Positions 44,428-53,749 of a stretch of DNA of 59,287 nt are shown here, one piece after another. The notes below the pieces were generated by a model. It made no database searches and had not been told where the DNA came from. It saw only the letters and a program-made list of their open reading frames with translations. The stretch's first letter is position 1. Each line of letters opens with the position of its first letter. The stretch comes from Fulvivirga imtechensis AK7 (lineage in GTDB: Bacteria; Bacteroidota; Bacteroidia; Cytophagales; Cyclobacteriaceae): positions 1 to 59,287 of the forward strand of contig NZ_AMZN01000086.1 of NCBI RefSeq assembly GCF_000331535.1, in the 5' to 3' direction. Position numbers and translations under genes: made by a program.

Positions 44428-45261
44428 ATGGTCTATCACGAAGTATTGCCGTCTGAACCGCTGGCACCCTATATAAATTGCTTCTGGATGATTCAGGACG
44501 ATGGATGTCATCAGTTGGAGGATATTTCTTTTCCTGACGGCTGCCTGGAAATAATATTTAATATGGGCGCGCCAGTGTTTCGCGCCACAGACCATAAACA
44601 TTTTGTTCGCAATCCGTCAGTCGAGCTAATCGGACAGATGACCCAACCGTTTTCTATCCGATCGAAAGGGAAACGGGCTATGCTGGGTATCAGGTTTTAT
44701 CCTCACACTGCACATTATTTTATCAAGGAAGGTATGGCGGTGTTTAATGATGAGGTGTTGCACCCTGCCGACCTGTTCGGTAGCGACTTTCTAACACTAT
44801 CTGACCAGGTGTTCAATGCACCCGGCATGGCGAAAAAGGTGGCCATTTTGGAAAGCTTTCTGATCACCAAACTCGATAGTATAGGTACCAAACATCAGAT
44901 AATTGATCATGCTGTAAAGAATATTCTTACCCATAAAAACAGAAGCGACCTGAATAGCATCTTAATAGACTGTGGTATTAGCGCCCGCTACCTGCAAAAG
45001 CTTTTTCTTCAATTTGTAGGCATCAGTCCGAAAATGTTTATCAAGATCATCCGCTTTCAGAACACCTTTAAATACCTGATGCAACAAGAACCCACCCTCA
45101 CAAGCGTAGCTTATGACTGTGGGTATTTTGACCAATCACATTTCATCAGAGATTTTAAGCTGCTGTCAGGGGCATGTCCCACGCGGTTTTTGGCCGAGAA
45201 CCACCCTTATAACTCCTTTTTTCTCCAGGAATCCAATAGATCCTATCTTTTTGATTATTAA
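44428..45261 (+). CDS. AraC-family transcription regulator
   Basis: 277 residues. The N-terminal half (LAPYINCFWMIQDD, FPDGCLEIIFNMG, IGQMTQPFSIRSKGKRAMLGIRFYP) matches the cupin-like sensor domain common in Bacteroidota AraC proteins. The C-terminal half has two HTHs: LNSILIDCGISARYLQKLF and SVAYDCGYFDQSHFIRDFKLLSG. Ligand and targets unknown; it may control the neighbouring secreted protein. Confidence 0.93.
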   Translation: MVYHEVLPSEPLAPYINCFWMIQDDGCHQLEDISFPDGCLEIIFNMGAPVFRATDHKHFVRNPSVELIGQMTQPFSIRSKGKRAMLGIRFYPHTAHYFIKEGMAVFNDEVLHPADLFGSDFLTLSDQVFNAPGMAKKVAILESFLITKLDSIGTKHQIIDHAVKNILTHKNRSDLNSILIDCGISARYLQKLFLQFVGISPKMFIKIIRFQNTFKYLMQQEPTLTSVAYDCGYFDQSHFIRDFKLLSGACPTRFLAENHPYNSFFLQESNRSYLFDY

Positions 45262-45270
45262 TAACCTTAA

Positions 45271-45335
45271 TAACCATAGAGGACACCGAGAGATTCTCTG
45301 TGATCTTTGTTCTCCTCAGTGCCCTCTGTGGTTAA
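45271..45335. repeat. Palindromic repeat between convergent genes
   Basis: The left arm TAACCATAGAGGACACCGAG and right arm at 45316-45335 (CTCAGTGCCC and onward) pair with three mismatches. A shorter related word (ACCACGGAGACC) is seen near 33478. Likely a terminator-like or REP element. Confidence 0.6.
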
Positions 45336-45358
45336 GTTAGGGCTATTCGTATTTTTAC

Positions 45359-46849
45359 CTATAATTTCTTTGTAGCCGCCTGCCCTTCGAGCAAATTGAA
45401 AAACTCTTTTAGTCTTAATGCCTCCACTTCATCCACAGCAACACCGCTGCTAACACTTATATGACTCCTGAAAATATGACTGAAGTAAAGTGGGGACGTG
45501 CTATTTTTATGCTTTGTATCTCCGATAGTTACTGTGGCCATCGCGGTATGACAACTCATACAATTAAAGACCTGGGTTGAATTCATGCTGTGAATTTGCG
45601 AGACGCCAAAAGTCTGGGCAAAAGTTTCCATAGTAATATTAAATGCAGCCAGTGAACCACGAGTGCTTGAACCGCTCTCAGCACTACCAATAGTGTTTCC
45701 TGCTTTGATCATTAAAGCCACCTGTTCATCATGTGTCAACCCGTCTGTATCGATCCAAACTGACCCATTATAAAAATAGTTTTTCCACACATCAGTGAGA
45801 TTAGCGGCTACGCATTCATTCAGGCGCACGATGTTATTATAATTACTCAGGTTGCTGGCACTGTCCTGGCTGGTGTTAGGCATAATGGCGTTTCCCACTG
45901 TCCTTGGAATGCCATATTGGAATACGGTGAATACATTTTCAGCGGACGCCATAGTGGACTCCGAGAAAGTAATATTGGCAATGGTAGCCGTATCTCCCTG
46001 AGTAAAGAACAACAAATTGTTGGCTGACACTACAGGTATATCTTCAGCTTTCGTTGCAGTCCAGTCATAGTAGCTGGCCATACTATTGTGTTCGAAGGTT
46101 GCCCAGATAAATTCAGGGTGGTTCTTCACAACGCCCACCACATGCATACCCAACAATGCCACCGTTGCAGTGTCTTTTATAGGAGTTATATATGCCCGGG
46201 TAGTGTAATAATTAGTGAGCTGGTCAACAGGAATAGCATTAGCCGGTACCCAGGCTGTTTTCAACTCCAAAGCACCAACGGGAAAGGTGGCAGTATTGTT
46301 TACCAAACTGGTATCATTAAGGATAACTGCCCTCATTGAGTCAGCTACCTCCATCAAGATATCGTTAACATAAATACCATAGTATATTGTATCCGATTTA
46401 CCATTAAGTGTGGCGTTAGACAACAAGACTCCTCCTGACCCCGCCTGACCAATGTCTGTCAGCACCAATGGAATTCCGTCAATAGCCTCTACGGGAATGA
46501 GTTGATTGTCCACCAGCGTAAGCGCCTCTTCGAACAAAGGCTTGCCATCAGGCATAGGCTTTGTCAGCCAAAGGAACTTCTGCCACGACCATTCATGAAA
46601 AATAGAGTTAGTAGTGCTGGTAGTATCAAACGGGCTACCATCACCTTCTGCGGGTGGTGGTGTTTGGCTGTGTGGAAACCAGTCGGCACTACAGTTACTT
46701 TCCGTTTGAAGCGAAATAACTGAATAATTATCTTCCTTTTTATCTGTTTTGCCTGTGTCTTTGTCACAGGAAATCAGAAAATGGCTCAATGCAATAGCAA
46801 GTCCAAGCATAGGAAGCTTGAAGGTAAGGTTGTTAATGTTAATCTTCAT
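45359..46849 (-). CDS. Single-haem lipoprotein of unknown function
   Basis: 496 residues. The signal ends in a lipobox (ALSHFLISC, then DKDTGK), so it is anchored in a membrane. One CxxCH haem site, FNCMSCHTAMA, is near residue 440; the rest has no recognised domain but contains WQKFLWLTKP early and an HNSMASYYDW stretch. The domain order suggests a cytochrome-like oxidoreductase or an electron-transfer partner for an unseen enzyme. A distal Met ligand could not be assigned. It is alone on its strand between unrelated genes. Confidence 0.7.
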   Translation of the reverse strand: MKININNLTFKLPMLGLAIALSHFLISCDKDTGKTDKKEDNYSVISLQTESNCSADWFPHSQTPPPAEGDGSPFDTTSTTNSIFHEWSWQKFLWLTKPMPDGKPLFEEALTLVDNQLIPVEAIDGIPLVLTDIGQAGSGGVLLSNATLNGKSDTIYYGIYVNDILMEVADSMRAVILNDTSLVNNTATFPVGALELKTAWVPANAIPVDQLTNYYTTRAYITPIKDTATVALLGMHVVGVVKNHPEFIWATFEHNSMASYYDWTATKAEDIPVVSANNLLFFTQGDTATIANITFSESTMASAENVFTVFQYGIPRTVGNAIMPNTSQDSASNLSNYNNIVRLNECVAANLTDVWKNYFYNGSVWIDTDGLTHDEQVALMIKAGNTIGSAESGSSTRGSLAAFNITMETFAQTFGVSQIHSMNSTQVFNCMSCHTAMATVTIGDTKHKNSTSPLYFSHIFRSHISVSSGVAVDEVEALRLKEFFNLLEGQAATKKL

Positions 46850-47402
46850 GTAAGTAGTTTGATTTTTTGTAGTTGTTCTTCAAGGTATGAATCCTGCCAT
46901 CCTTTCCTGCATCAAAAATAAAATGAAAGTTACCTCAGTGTTTTTTGGTAGAAAGTGAGTGCTGATTTTAGCAGGATACAGAGACAATGAACTATAATTG
47001 CACTGAAATACGGCAGTTCGAATGACTTGCCAGGGTCTTACCAGAGGTAGTAGAAGAAGAAGATGCTTTCAATAACTTAAAAAAATGCATGCATTATCTG
47101 TATTTAGTACATCGAACCCCAAGCACAAGTTTCTCCTCACCTGCTCATGAGAATCCCGGTTCGGGTAATTTTTAGTTTGGAAGTGCCGGTACCTTGCTAT
47201 TTTGTCGACCCTGATGCTAATAAATGATCTCAAAAAAAGAGGTTCCCATGGTAGAAAACATCGTGACTATCGCAAAAGCCAATGCATCATATTAACCCGC
47301 ACAAATTCTGTATCTTATGATGTCAGAAGTAGGCTTTTGAGATGGCCTCTAAAAATCCAAACAAGGTGGTAATTACCGGCTGTGAAGACGTTATACACCA
47401 GG
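46850..47402. other. Intergenic region without recognised feature
   Basis: About 550 nt, stops in all frames, no strong inverted repeat and no match to the repeat family. It should contain the promoter of the lipoprotein gene (reverse strand). Confidence 0.5.
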
Positions 47403-48356
47403 TTATCCAACAGTAGTCTTCGACTCCAGAAAGTCCCTCAGCAACGTACCGATCAGTTCTGTCCAGCCTGAGTTGAAATTTTCTTTGGCAAAATCCGGAT
47501 TGTCCGGGAAGGTATACAGCCCTTTGTGGGTAAGCCTCAACTTTGTTTTATCGCCTTCACCTGATAGCTCAAACGAAACGTAAGACATACCTTTGTAGCC
47601 TTTATAGCTCCAGCTATACGTCAGCTTACGATTTTCCTCCACTTCAGTGACCTTGCAGAGGTGCAGATACTGCTCACCCTTTAACCCCTGACCATAAAAT
47701 TCAAACTCAAATCCCACTTCCGGTTTAAAATCATCGAGATCAAAGTACCATTGCTTCATCTGATCCTTATCGGTCAGGGCTCTCCATACCTTTTGCACGG
47801 GAGCATTGTATGTTCTTTCAATCACTATGGGCTTGTATTTCTCCAGCTCAGGATAATCCTTGTACACTGCTTTAGTATACAACTCCTGCATTTTTAAGTT
47901 TTCAGGATCATTTTCCTCTGTGCCAAATGGATGGAAAACAGTGCTGCCGTCAAGCAGGCCTTCCAGGCGGTCGAGCAAAATATGAAAACCAGCAGGCGCA
48001 TTCACTGCATACTGTTCATCAAGTCTGCTATAGGTTAGGATCAGCCTGCATTTATTATCACTTTCAGCAAAAAGCTCCCAAACAGCCAGCTCTCCTTCCC
48101 AGGTGAACACCAACTTATTGGGCGGATCCATACTGACTATTTCCCCGTAGGTGGCTGTTTTTGCATCATCCCTAAATCGAATGGTGAGCTTCCCTCCTGG
48201 TTTTGCTTCCATTTCGATATCTGTAAACCAATACTTCATTTTTTCGGGGTTAGTAATAGCATCCCAGACAGTATGAATATTGTGGCTGAAGATACGTTCG
48301 AATCTTACTTGAAAGCCATCGGCTTCCTTAGTTACTTTTCCAAGGTGCTTTTCCAT
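47403..48356 (-). CDS. Tandem SRPBCC/AHSA1-domain protein
   Basis: About 317 residues from the ATG at 48356, which lies 4 nt after the ArsR gene; a longer frame would overlap it. Two AHSA1 (Bet v1-like) domains: the first with FERIFSHNIHTVWDAITNPEKMKYWF...GGKLTIRF, the second with IERTYNAPVQKVWRALTDKDQMKQWYFD and VSFELSGEGDKTKLRLTHKGL. They bind hydrophobic ligands. Pairing with an ArsR repressor is a very common arrangement; the effector is unknown. Confidence 0.9.
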   Translation of the reverse strand: MEKHLGKVTKEADGFQVRFERIFSHNIHTVWDAITNPEKMKYWFTDIEMEAKPGGKLTIRFRDDAKTATYGEIVSMDPPNKLVFTWEGELAVWELFAESDNKCRLILTYSRLDEQYAVNAPAGFHILLDRLEGLLDGSTVFHPFGTEENDPENLKMQELYTKAVYKDYPELEKYKPIVIERTYNAPVQKVWRALTDKDQMKQWYFDLDDFKPEVGFEFEFYGQGLKGEQYLHLCKVTEVEENRKLTYSWSYKGYKGMSYVSFELSGEGDKTKLRLTHKGLYTFPDNPDFAKENFNSGWTELIGTLLRDFLESKTTVG

Positions 48357-48360
48357 ATCC

Positions 48361-48765
48361 TTAAGTTTTTTTGGTTTGGTCCTTATTTGAGTCTGATTGA
48401 CTTTGTTCATCCAGAAATCTTCCCAGAGCGTCCAGCTTGTTGTTCCAGAATACTTTATATTGATCCACCCAGGCCGCTACTTCATTAAGCTTTTCCAGCC
48501 GCGCTTCACAGTACCGCTCCCTACCCTGTTTTTTCACATTTACCAGACCGCATTCTGTCAGGATTTTTATGTGTAGCGAAATCGCCTGACGCGTTACATC
48601 AAAATTCTCCGCGATGGTATTGAGGTTCAGTGACCGGTGTGCGATCAAATTAATTATTTCGCGCCTGGTAGGATCGGCAATAGCCTGAAATACGTCTCGT
48701 CTTGTCTCCATTTCAAAATACGCAAGTACTTGCTTGCAAATATATAAGCAAGTATCTGCTTGCAC
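48361..48765 (-). CDS. ArsR-family HTH repressor
   Basis: 134 residues with a winged-helix domain: DVFQAIADPTRREIINLIAHRSLNLNTIAENFDVTRQAISLHIKIL. No cluster of metal-binding cysteines is present, so it is of the non-metal type found with SRPBCC partners. It is the first gene of the pair; its start region contains the repeated word AAGTACTTGCTTGCAAATATA and a related AAGTATCTGCTTGCA, a plausible autoregulatory operator near 48722-48765. Confidence 0.92.
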   Translation of the reverse strand: MQADTCLYICKQVLAYFEMETRRDVFQAIADPTRREIINLIAHRSLNLNTIAENFDVTRQAISLHIKILTECGLVNVKKQGRERYCEARLEKLNEVAAWVDQYKVFWNNKLDALGRFLDEQSQSDSNKDQTKKT

Positions 48766-48831
48766 AATGTTTTTTTGTAATTTTTGTCAGATCTCGTTTA
48801 AGATCACTCTGCAATCGTGGTTATAATCAGA

Positions 48832-49941
48832 TCAGGATACAGCTAAATGAGCTTCCACAGGTTTAAGAGTACTAAGGGATATTTCTCTGGTTTTACCACG
48901 CAACCTGATGGATCCGACAGGTTCTGCTTTATACTCATCGCCCAAGGGGAGCTCATTTAGCAAATCGGTGGATGCAAGCACCTCTACATGAAGTTCCTTG
49001 CATAAATCCTGTATTCTGGAAGTGGTATTGAGCACATCACCGGAGTAGGTAATATCCCTTTTGATAATCCCTACCTCTCCTGCCACTACTTTGCCACAAT
49101 GGATCCCGGCTTTAAAAGAAGGTATAAGCCCGTAGCGTTCCAGGTATTTTTGTTTCTTTTTGATGATGCCCAGTTTCATATCAAAAAAACACCTGAGACA
49201 TTGTGCATTTTCTGTCCCTTCTTTAAACTCCCACGCCACTACCACTTCATCACCTACATATTGGTAAATATTCCCCTTGTTGTTTACAATCGGATCAGTA
49301 ATATCCGCGAAAAAATCCTGGAGAAGAGCATGATAAGTTCCGTCACCCAATTGTTCAGCTATAGTAGTTGAAGAGTTCAGGTCGAGAAACATAAATATCC
49401 TTCGCTCCTCTTTTGGCGTGTTATACTTGCCTCTGATGATATTCCAGAAAGTATCCTGACCAAACTTACTGCTCACCTGGAGCAGCAGTTGGGTAGTAGC
49501 CACAATAATAGACCACACCAGAGCATTTTTTAACGGGTAGCTATCCATGACAAACGCCTTTAAAGCAGCTTGGGATGTAGGGTCAGACAAGGGCTTACCT
49601 GTTTGCACAGGCACTATGATTGCCCCCATGACGGAGGTAATAACGACCATCACGAAGATGAAAAACAAGCTTACTGTGATGATCGTGTACCCGTAAGGCT
49701 TATCACGATATTTCACATTTATGAAAAAAACCAGGGCGCTACCACCCAAAAGCGCCCCTATCAATCCCCCCATCATATTGCGCATGGCAGACAATCCAAA
49801 AGAGTATTCTTCGGTAGGGCCAAAAGAAAAGGTAGTGCTTAATACCAGGTGATCATATACTGCGATCACAAACCCAAGCACCATCCACACCATGGTGATA
49901 ATGAGCAGTTGCCTGAATTTTAGTTGTGTTCCCCGTTTCAC
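48832..49941 (-). CDS. Membrane-bound class III adenylate/guanylate cyclase
   Basis: 369 residues. Several hydrophobic segments in the first 160 residues (LLIITMVWMVLGFVIAV, MGGLIGALLGGSALVFFI, ITVSLFFIFVMVVITSV, a fourth near NALVWSIIVATTQLL), then the catalytic domain: metal Asp in FLDLNSSTTIAEQLG, Asp in YQYVGDEVVVAWE and the Asn/Arg pair in VLNTTSRIQ. It likely makes cyclic AMP or GMP, the choice not being readable with confidence. No regulator partner is adjacent. Confidence 0.92.
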   Translation of the reverse strand: MKRGTQLKFRQLLIITMVWMVLGFVIAVYDHLVLSTTFSFGPTEEYSFGLSAMRNMMGGLIGALLGGSALVFFINVKYRDKPYGYTIITVSLFFIFVMVVITSVMGAIIVPVQTGKPLSDPTSQAALKAFVMDSYPLKNALVWSIIVATTQLLLQVSSKFGQDTFWNIIRGKYNTPKEERRIFMFLDLNSSTTIAEQLGDGTYHALLQDFFADITDPIVNNKGNIYQYVGDEVVVAWEFKEGTENAQCLRCFFDMKLGIIKKKQKYLERYGLIPSFKAGIHCGKVVAGEVGIIKRDITYSGDVLNTTSRIQDLCKELHVEVLASTDLLNELPLGDEYKAEPVGSIRLRGKTREISLSTLKPVEAHLAVS

Positions 49942-50062
49942 ATTATGAATTTAATTTTAGTGAAATATCCGACTCATCAAAAGTGGCGCCTGGAACAGCC
50001 TCTTTCATCTCATGTCTGAAAGTTAAGGATGGTAAAAACAAAATTCCAAAAAAACTCAAACT

Positions 50063-51001
50063 CTACCCGACTATATCATTCAACGCCTGAAAAATATTTA
50101 ATGGATACTCTGCTATCCTGTTACATACATAGAGATACCACTCTTTGCCATAGACAAAATATAATTTAGCCGGATAGCCCTCATCTTTCAGGGCCATGAG
50201 CTGCTCAGTTCGAATACCATAGAGGCTTTCAAATTCATATGTGTTGCGCTCGGGCTGGTGCATACTGATCAACTCCCTGGCTTTCTGCTGAATTTTATTG
50301 TGATGTGTAGCTATGGAACACTTATGACCGAGGGAAAGCAGTTGATCCACATATCCCAGATAAGCCTCATCCAGTTGCTCGCCCCTTGGCCAGGCTAGAT
50401 TTGCAGGCACATCAAAAGCACCTTTTACCATTCGAATTCGCCCCGATTCATTGATCAGATCCTTAAAATCATCCTTTGTTCTGTACAAGTAGGCCTGAAG
50501 TGTAATGGCTACATTATCAAATTCCCTGGATATTTTTTTATAGGCATCAATGATGGCATCTGTTCTGTGCACATCCTCGGCGCTGATGATCACCTCTATA
50601 TCTCCTTCTTTTGCCTCCTTACAGATCAACTCCAGGTTTTTGTAACCAAGTTCTTTTGAAATAGCCAGACCAATGTGTGAAAGATCGAGAGAAACTGTAG
50701 AATTAAGGCCAAGCCTCCTGATCTCCTGACATATACGAATAAATTCTTCAGTAGCCATATTCGCCTCCTGCTCTGCATAGGTACTTTCACCCATGAATTC
50801 GATTGAGCATTTAAGGCCATTTTCATTCTGCTTTATTACCTTGGGTATCGTTTCCTCAAGAGTCTCTCCACCGATGTACCGGTCGGCTGCCCTTTTAAAG
50901 GTGCTGAATACGACTTCATTGTTGAGTATAAACTCTTTCGCTTTTTCATTCAAAGCTGCCTTTCTCAGGGCCGTTGCACCTGTTTGCAATAATGGATCCA
51001 T
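50063..51001 (-). CDS. Proline dehydrogenase (monofunctional)
   Basis: About 312 residues from the ATG at 51001; the frame runs to 51034. Family marks on the FAD barrel: ISAEDVHRTDAIIDAYKK, ITLQAYLYRTKDDF, RIRMVKGAFDVP, CSIATHHNKI, YEFESLYGIRTEQLMAL and VYGKEWYLYVCNRIAEYP. It oxidises L-proline to pyrroline-5-carboxylate. The partner P5C dehydrogenase is not in the window. It would consume proline from collagen peptides and from the 3-hydroxyproline route, though it lies 12 kb from that locus. Confidence 0.93.
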   Translation of the reverse strand: MDPLLQTGATALRKAALNEKAKEFILNNEVVFSTFKRAADRYIGGETLEETIPKVIKQNENGLKCSIEFMGESTYAEQEANMATEEFIRICQEIRRLGLNSTVSLDLSHIGLAISKELGYKNLELICKEAKEGDIEVIISAEDVHRTDAIIDAYKKISREFDNVAITLQAYLYRTKDDFKDLINESGRIRMVKGAFDVPANLAWPRGEQLDEAYLGYVDQLLSLGHKCSIATHHNKIQQKARELISMHQPERNTYEFESLYGIRTEQLMALKDEGYPAKLYFVYGKEWYLYVCNRIAEYPLNIFQALNDIVG

Positions 51002-51156
51002 AGCTGTTGGTTTCTGATGTGAAAAATGAAGCACTTATTGTTTGCAACGAATCGCTGCCAAAATACTCAGTGCATTTGATGACTTACGATTCAATTAACT
51101 CCGGGGTTATACGGGAGGCAACATTTAAAGTCGTTTAGCCATAATTATTTCTATAC

Positions 51157-51624
51157 CTATAAATTAGATGGCTTAAGATCTGTATTGGATCGTCTTTTCA
51201 CTAAAATAGCCATCGGGATGCCAATGACAAAAATGTGTATCAACAAGCCAATGGTAATTTGCAATACATCGGCAGGATACTTTCCTATTACGGAAAATGG
51301 AATAACGATGTAATTCATCACCAGCCAAATGCCCACGCCATAAATGGCACCGGCTGCAACGACTGGACGAAGAACATGGCCCCATTTTTTGTACAGCAGA
51401 TAAAAAACAAAGGTAGTGGTAATAGCTATTGTAAAATGGATGATCAGCCCCAATATGGTAGGCAGGATATCACTCTCATAGGCAACCTTTCCCTGCAGAC
51501 CGCTGGCTACATATTGCCAGACCCTGTGTGGTAATATGCCATATGAAAACCATGCATTTGTGCACGCTGCGATGGCGTCTAGTAAACCAATAAAGGCACC
51601 TATTTGTAAAATCTTCATTCTCAT
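51157..51624 (-). CDS. Small four-helix membrane protein
   Basis: 155 residues with four predicted membrane helices (LQIGAFIGLLDAIAACTNAWF, PTILGLIIHFTIAITTTFVFYLLY, VVAAGAIYGVGIWLVMNYIVI, QITIGLLIHIFVIGIPMAILV) and a basic C-terminus. It resembles DUF1440-like inner-membrane proteins. Function unknown. Confidence 0.7.
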   Translation of the reverse strand: MRMKILQIGAFIGLLDAIAACTNAWFSYGILPHRVWQYVASGLQGKVAYESDILPTILGLIIHFTIAITTTFVFYLLYKKWGHVLRPVVAAGAIYGVGIWLVMNYIVIPFSVIGKYPADVLQITIGLLIHIFVIGIPMAILVKRRSNTDLKPSNL

Positions 51625-51721
51625 TGTTTTTATAGATTAATTAGTGTTTGTAAAGTTCTGATGAAGATTCAATAGATTGGAAAAGGCTCTCAATATCGAC
51701 CTCTCCCATGAATTTTACAAA

Positions 51722-52042
51722 TCATTTCTTTTTAAAAACATCATTATATGCAGTATTTAAAGCATCCAGCGCCAACGCTTCAGGTATTTTTTTAAGCTCG
51801 AACGTAGTCCATCCCTGTTGGCCCCACTTATTAGGCACAGGGTAAACGGCAGCATCATCAAATGAACAATAAACCGGCTGATCCGCAGGTGACAGTTTAA
51901 TATTGACCATGCTGCTGGCCTCATGCATAGTAGCAAATATCCTTTTATTGATCACTTTAAATGCCGCCCGATCAAAATGAGGCGCCTCCATAGTGCCCGG
52001 AAAGGACAAAGCTAATTTTCTGAATGTCTCGGTAGTGATCAT
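51722..52042 (-). CDS. MmcQ/YjbR-family protein
   Basis: 106 residues from the ATG at 52042 (MITTETFRKLALSFPG). The family pattern is complete: FPGTMEAPHFDRAAFKVINKRIFATM, SMVNIKLSPADQ, WGQQGWTTFELKKIP. A longer frame to 52162 would start inside repeat copy 3 and is not believed. YjbR-like domains bind DNA or cysteine-rich partners; role unknown here. Confidence 0.9.
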   Translation of the reverse strand: MITTETFRKLALSFPGTMEAPHFDRAAFKVINKRIFATMHEASSMVNIKLSPADQPVYCSFDDAAVYPVPNKWGQQGWTTFELKKIPEALALDALNTAYNDVFKKK

Positions 52043-52054
52043 ATCATGATTAAT

Positions 52055-52183
52055 TGTTGTCCCTAAGAAAACGCCAATATCTGCGTTACACTCGCCCCAA
52101 AAATGCTCATCCCTACAACTGTACGGACTCCGCTTTTTGGCACTTCGTTTTCTTAAAGCCACATAGAGTTTTCTTCACTAATT
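52055..52183. repeat. Fold-back repeat family, copy 3
   Basis: CCTAAGAAAACGCCAATATC on the left and CACATAGAGTTTTCTTCACT on the right, with CCAAAAATGC...CCGCTTTTTGG between. It forms the false N-terminal extension of the YjbR-like frame. Confidence 0.78.
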
Positions 52184-52267
52184 ATACTGGAATGTAAAAA
52201 TAGAAACGGGTTATCCGCTAAAATTGTAAAAATCCGACATGCCTGACAATGGCCCCTCATCATCATC

Positions 52268-52294
52268 AAAAAAGGCCCCTTCCGGAGCCTTTTT
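52268..52294 (-). terminator. Terminator of metzincin-like lipoprotein gene
   Basis: On the reverse strand AAAAAGGC and GCCTTTTT flank a short loop, 20 nt past the stop. A good A/T-flanked hairpin that works on either strand. Confidence 0.78.
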
Positions 52295-52313
52295 GTTATT
52301 CTAAAATCAACCA

Positions 52314-53081
52314 CTAAAGTGGATAAAGTATCTGTACCGCGGCAACATCACCGGCAGTAAATCCATTCCATGGCAATATGTATGAATTCATCACAGAATT
52401 AGGATCTGTTGCAGGAGTACCGCTTATAAAATACCCCTGTGTCTGGTCTGTGTGATACAAGCCAAAGATATGGCCCATTTCATGGACAATAGTGAAAAGC
52501 TTGTAACCGCTGTTCAGGTAATTATACTTCGTATTGATAGTCATTGTATGGCCGGGCCTTCCGTTATACGAGGGCAGATAGGCTCTCGCTACCCAGTTTT
52601 GCGAAGAATAACTGGTACCGATAACGGTGTTTGCATTACTCCTGTTGGACACCACCGACATATAAAGTTTAGTACCATTTACTGCATTCCACTGGTTTAC
52701 TGCGCCATGAATGGCTGTTACCCAGGATGAAGGAACAGACGAATCGATATAAAATTTGATGTTGGTCACATAACTGTTGCTCACCAGGTAGTAGCCGCGA
52801 TAATGTTCTGTTTGGGCATCAGAGATCTCAGAACGGTTGCCATCAACATACTTTTGAAGCTCTTCTTTAGAGATCAATACATCGTCATCGATCACAAATA
52901 CACCATCTTCAAATTTTATTTTATCCTTTTCAAAGCCTGTTTTCACCAGGAAGTCGATCAATTCATCTGAAGGTTTTTCCACTTCAGGTGATATCACTTC
53001 TTCCTGCTCATTACAGGAAAAAAGAACTACACAAAAAGCCACAGCATAGACAGACCATGTTTTTGAAAATAGATTTTTCAT
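52314..53081 (-). CDS. Lipoprotein zinc metalloprotease (HEMGH metzincin-like)
   Basis: About 255 residues from the ATG at 53081, whose signal ends in a lipobox (VVLFSC, then NEQ). An acidic pro-like region precedes a catalytic domain with HEMGHIFGLYH (three His ligands, Gly before the third as in metzincins), and the Met-turn SVMNS follows. The mature enzyme should be surface or periplasmic. It could help degrade extracellular protein, but it lies outside the collagen locus. Confidence 0.88.
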   Translation of the reverse strand: MKNLFSKTWSVYAVAFCVVLFSCNEQEEVISPEVEKPSDELIDFLVKTGFEKDKIKFEDGVFVIDDDVLISKEELQKYVDGNRSEISDAQTEHYRGYYLVSNSYVTNIKFYIDSSVPSSWVTAIHGAVNQWNAVNGTKLYMSVVSNRSNANTVIGTSYSSQNWVARAYLPSYNGRPGHTMTINTKYNYLNSGYKLFTIVHEMGHIFGLYHTDQTQGYFISGTPATDPNSVMNSYILPWNGFTAGDVAAVQILYPL

Positions 53082-53377
53082 TTTTACTGGTTTAGGTTGA
53101 AAATAATTTAAAGGATTGAAGTTACGTGTTAAAACATGATTCCGCACCTGAGATGCCTAGCTGAAGTTACTCATGTAATAATGAAAAAATAATTATAGAT
53201 GCTCAAGTGAAGCCGCAAAGCCATACCCGCACACACGCTTAAACACAAGTATCTAAAACACTGGTCGATGCCTTTACCAACGGAAAAAGGAATTTATTAT
53301 CAACGGGATTCTGAAGGAATAATTTTCTTGTAATATTTTATATGATTTCCAAGATGAGTTTGTGGCTGGAGTTGATA

Positions 53378-53535
53378 CTAATTAGTGTCTGTAAGAAAAC
53401 GCCAATATCTGCGTTACACTCGTGCCAAAAATGCTCACGTACTCCAGTACGCTCCGCTTTTTGGAACTTCATCCCGTTCTTTAGCGGGAATGTTTTCTTA
53501 AAGCCACTTAGAGTTTTCTAATAGACACCAATTAG
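53378..53535. repeat. Fold-back repeat family, copy 4 (longest)
   Basis: Left end 53378-53400 and right end 53513-53535 match as inverted repeats at 20 of 23 positions. The centre has CCAAAAA / TTTTTGG arms around the perfect inner stem CGTACTccAGTACG. An inserted block CCCGTTCTTTAGCGGG, itself a hairpin, is shared in form with copy 5. Immediately right is a further inverted pair (53510-53526 / 53537-53553). Confidence 0.85.
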
Positions 53536-53553
53536 AGTCTATTAGAAAACTCT
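53510..53553. repeat. Perfect 17-bp inverted repeat at the end of copy 4
   Basis: AGAGTTTTCTAATAGAC (53510-53526) and its exact complement (53537-53553) with a 10-nt spacer. It looks like a second half-element joined end to end with copy 4. Confidence 0.85.
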
Positions 53554-53688
53554 GGCCGTCATCGCGCCTGTCCCGGCCTTGCCACGGGGAGGAATCGAAG
53601 CGATCCCCCCTTAATGGACGCCAGGGAAGAGGGGATTGCCGCACTGTTTTAAGCCAGTACAATGAATGCAAATTATGCAAACAGCATC

Positions 53689-53733
53689 AAAAAGCCGTCT
53701 CAATGGCTATATAGCACTTTGAGACGGCTTTTT
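53689..53733. terminator. Bidirectional terminator
   Basis: Perfect 15-bp arms AAAAAGCCGTCTCAA and TTGAGACGGCTTTTT around a 15-nt loop, 17 nt past the stop of the gene at 53750-54358 (reverse strand). Confidence 0.88.
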
Positions 53734-53749
53734 ATTAAATTTTTATTAC

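Noticed and set aside
52043-52162. 40-residue N-terminal extension of the YjbR-like protein
   Set aside because: It is encoded by repeat copy 3; family similarity starts exactly at the ATG at 52042.
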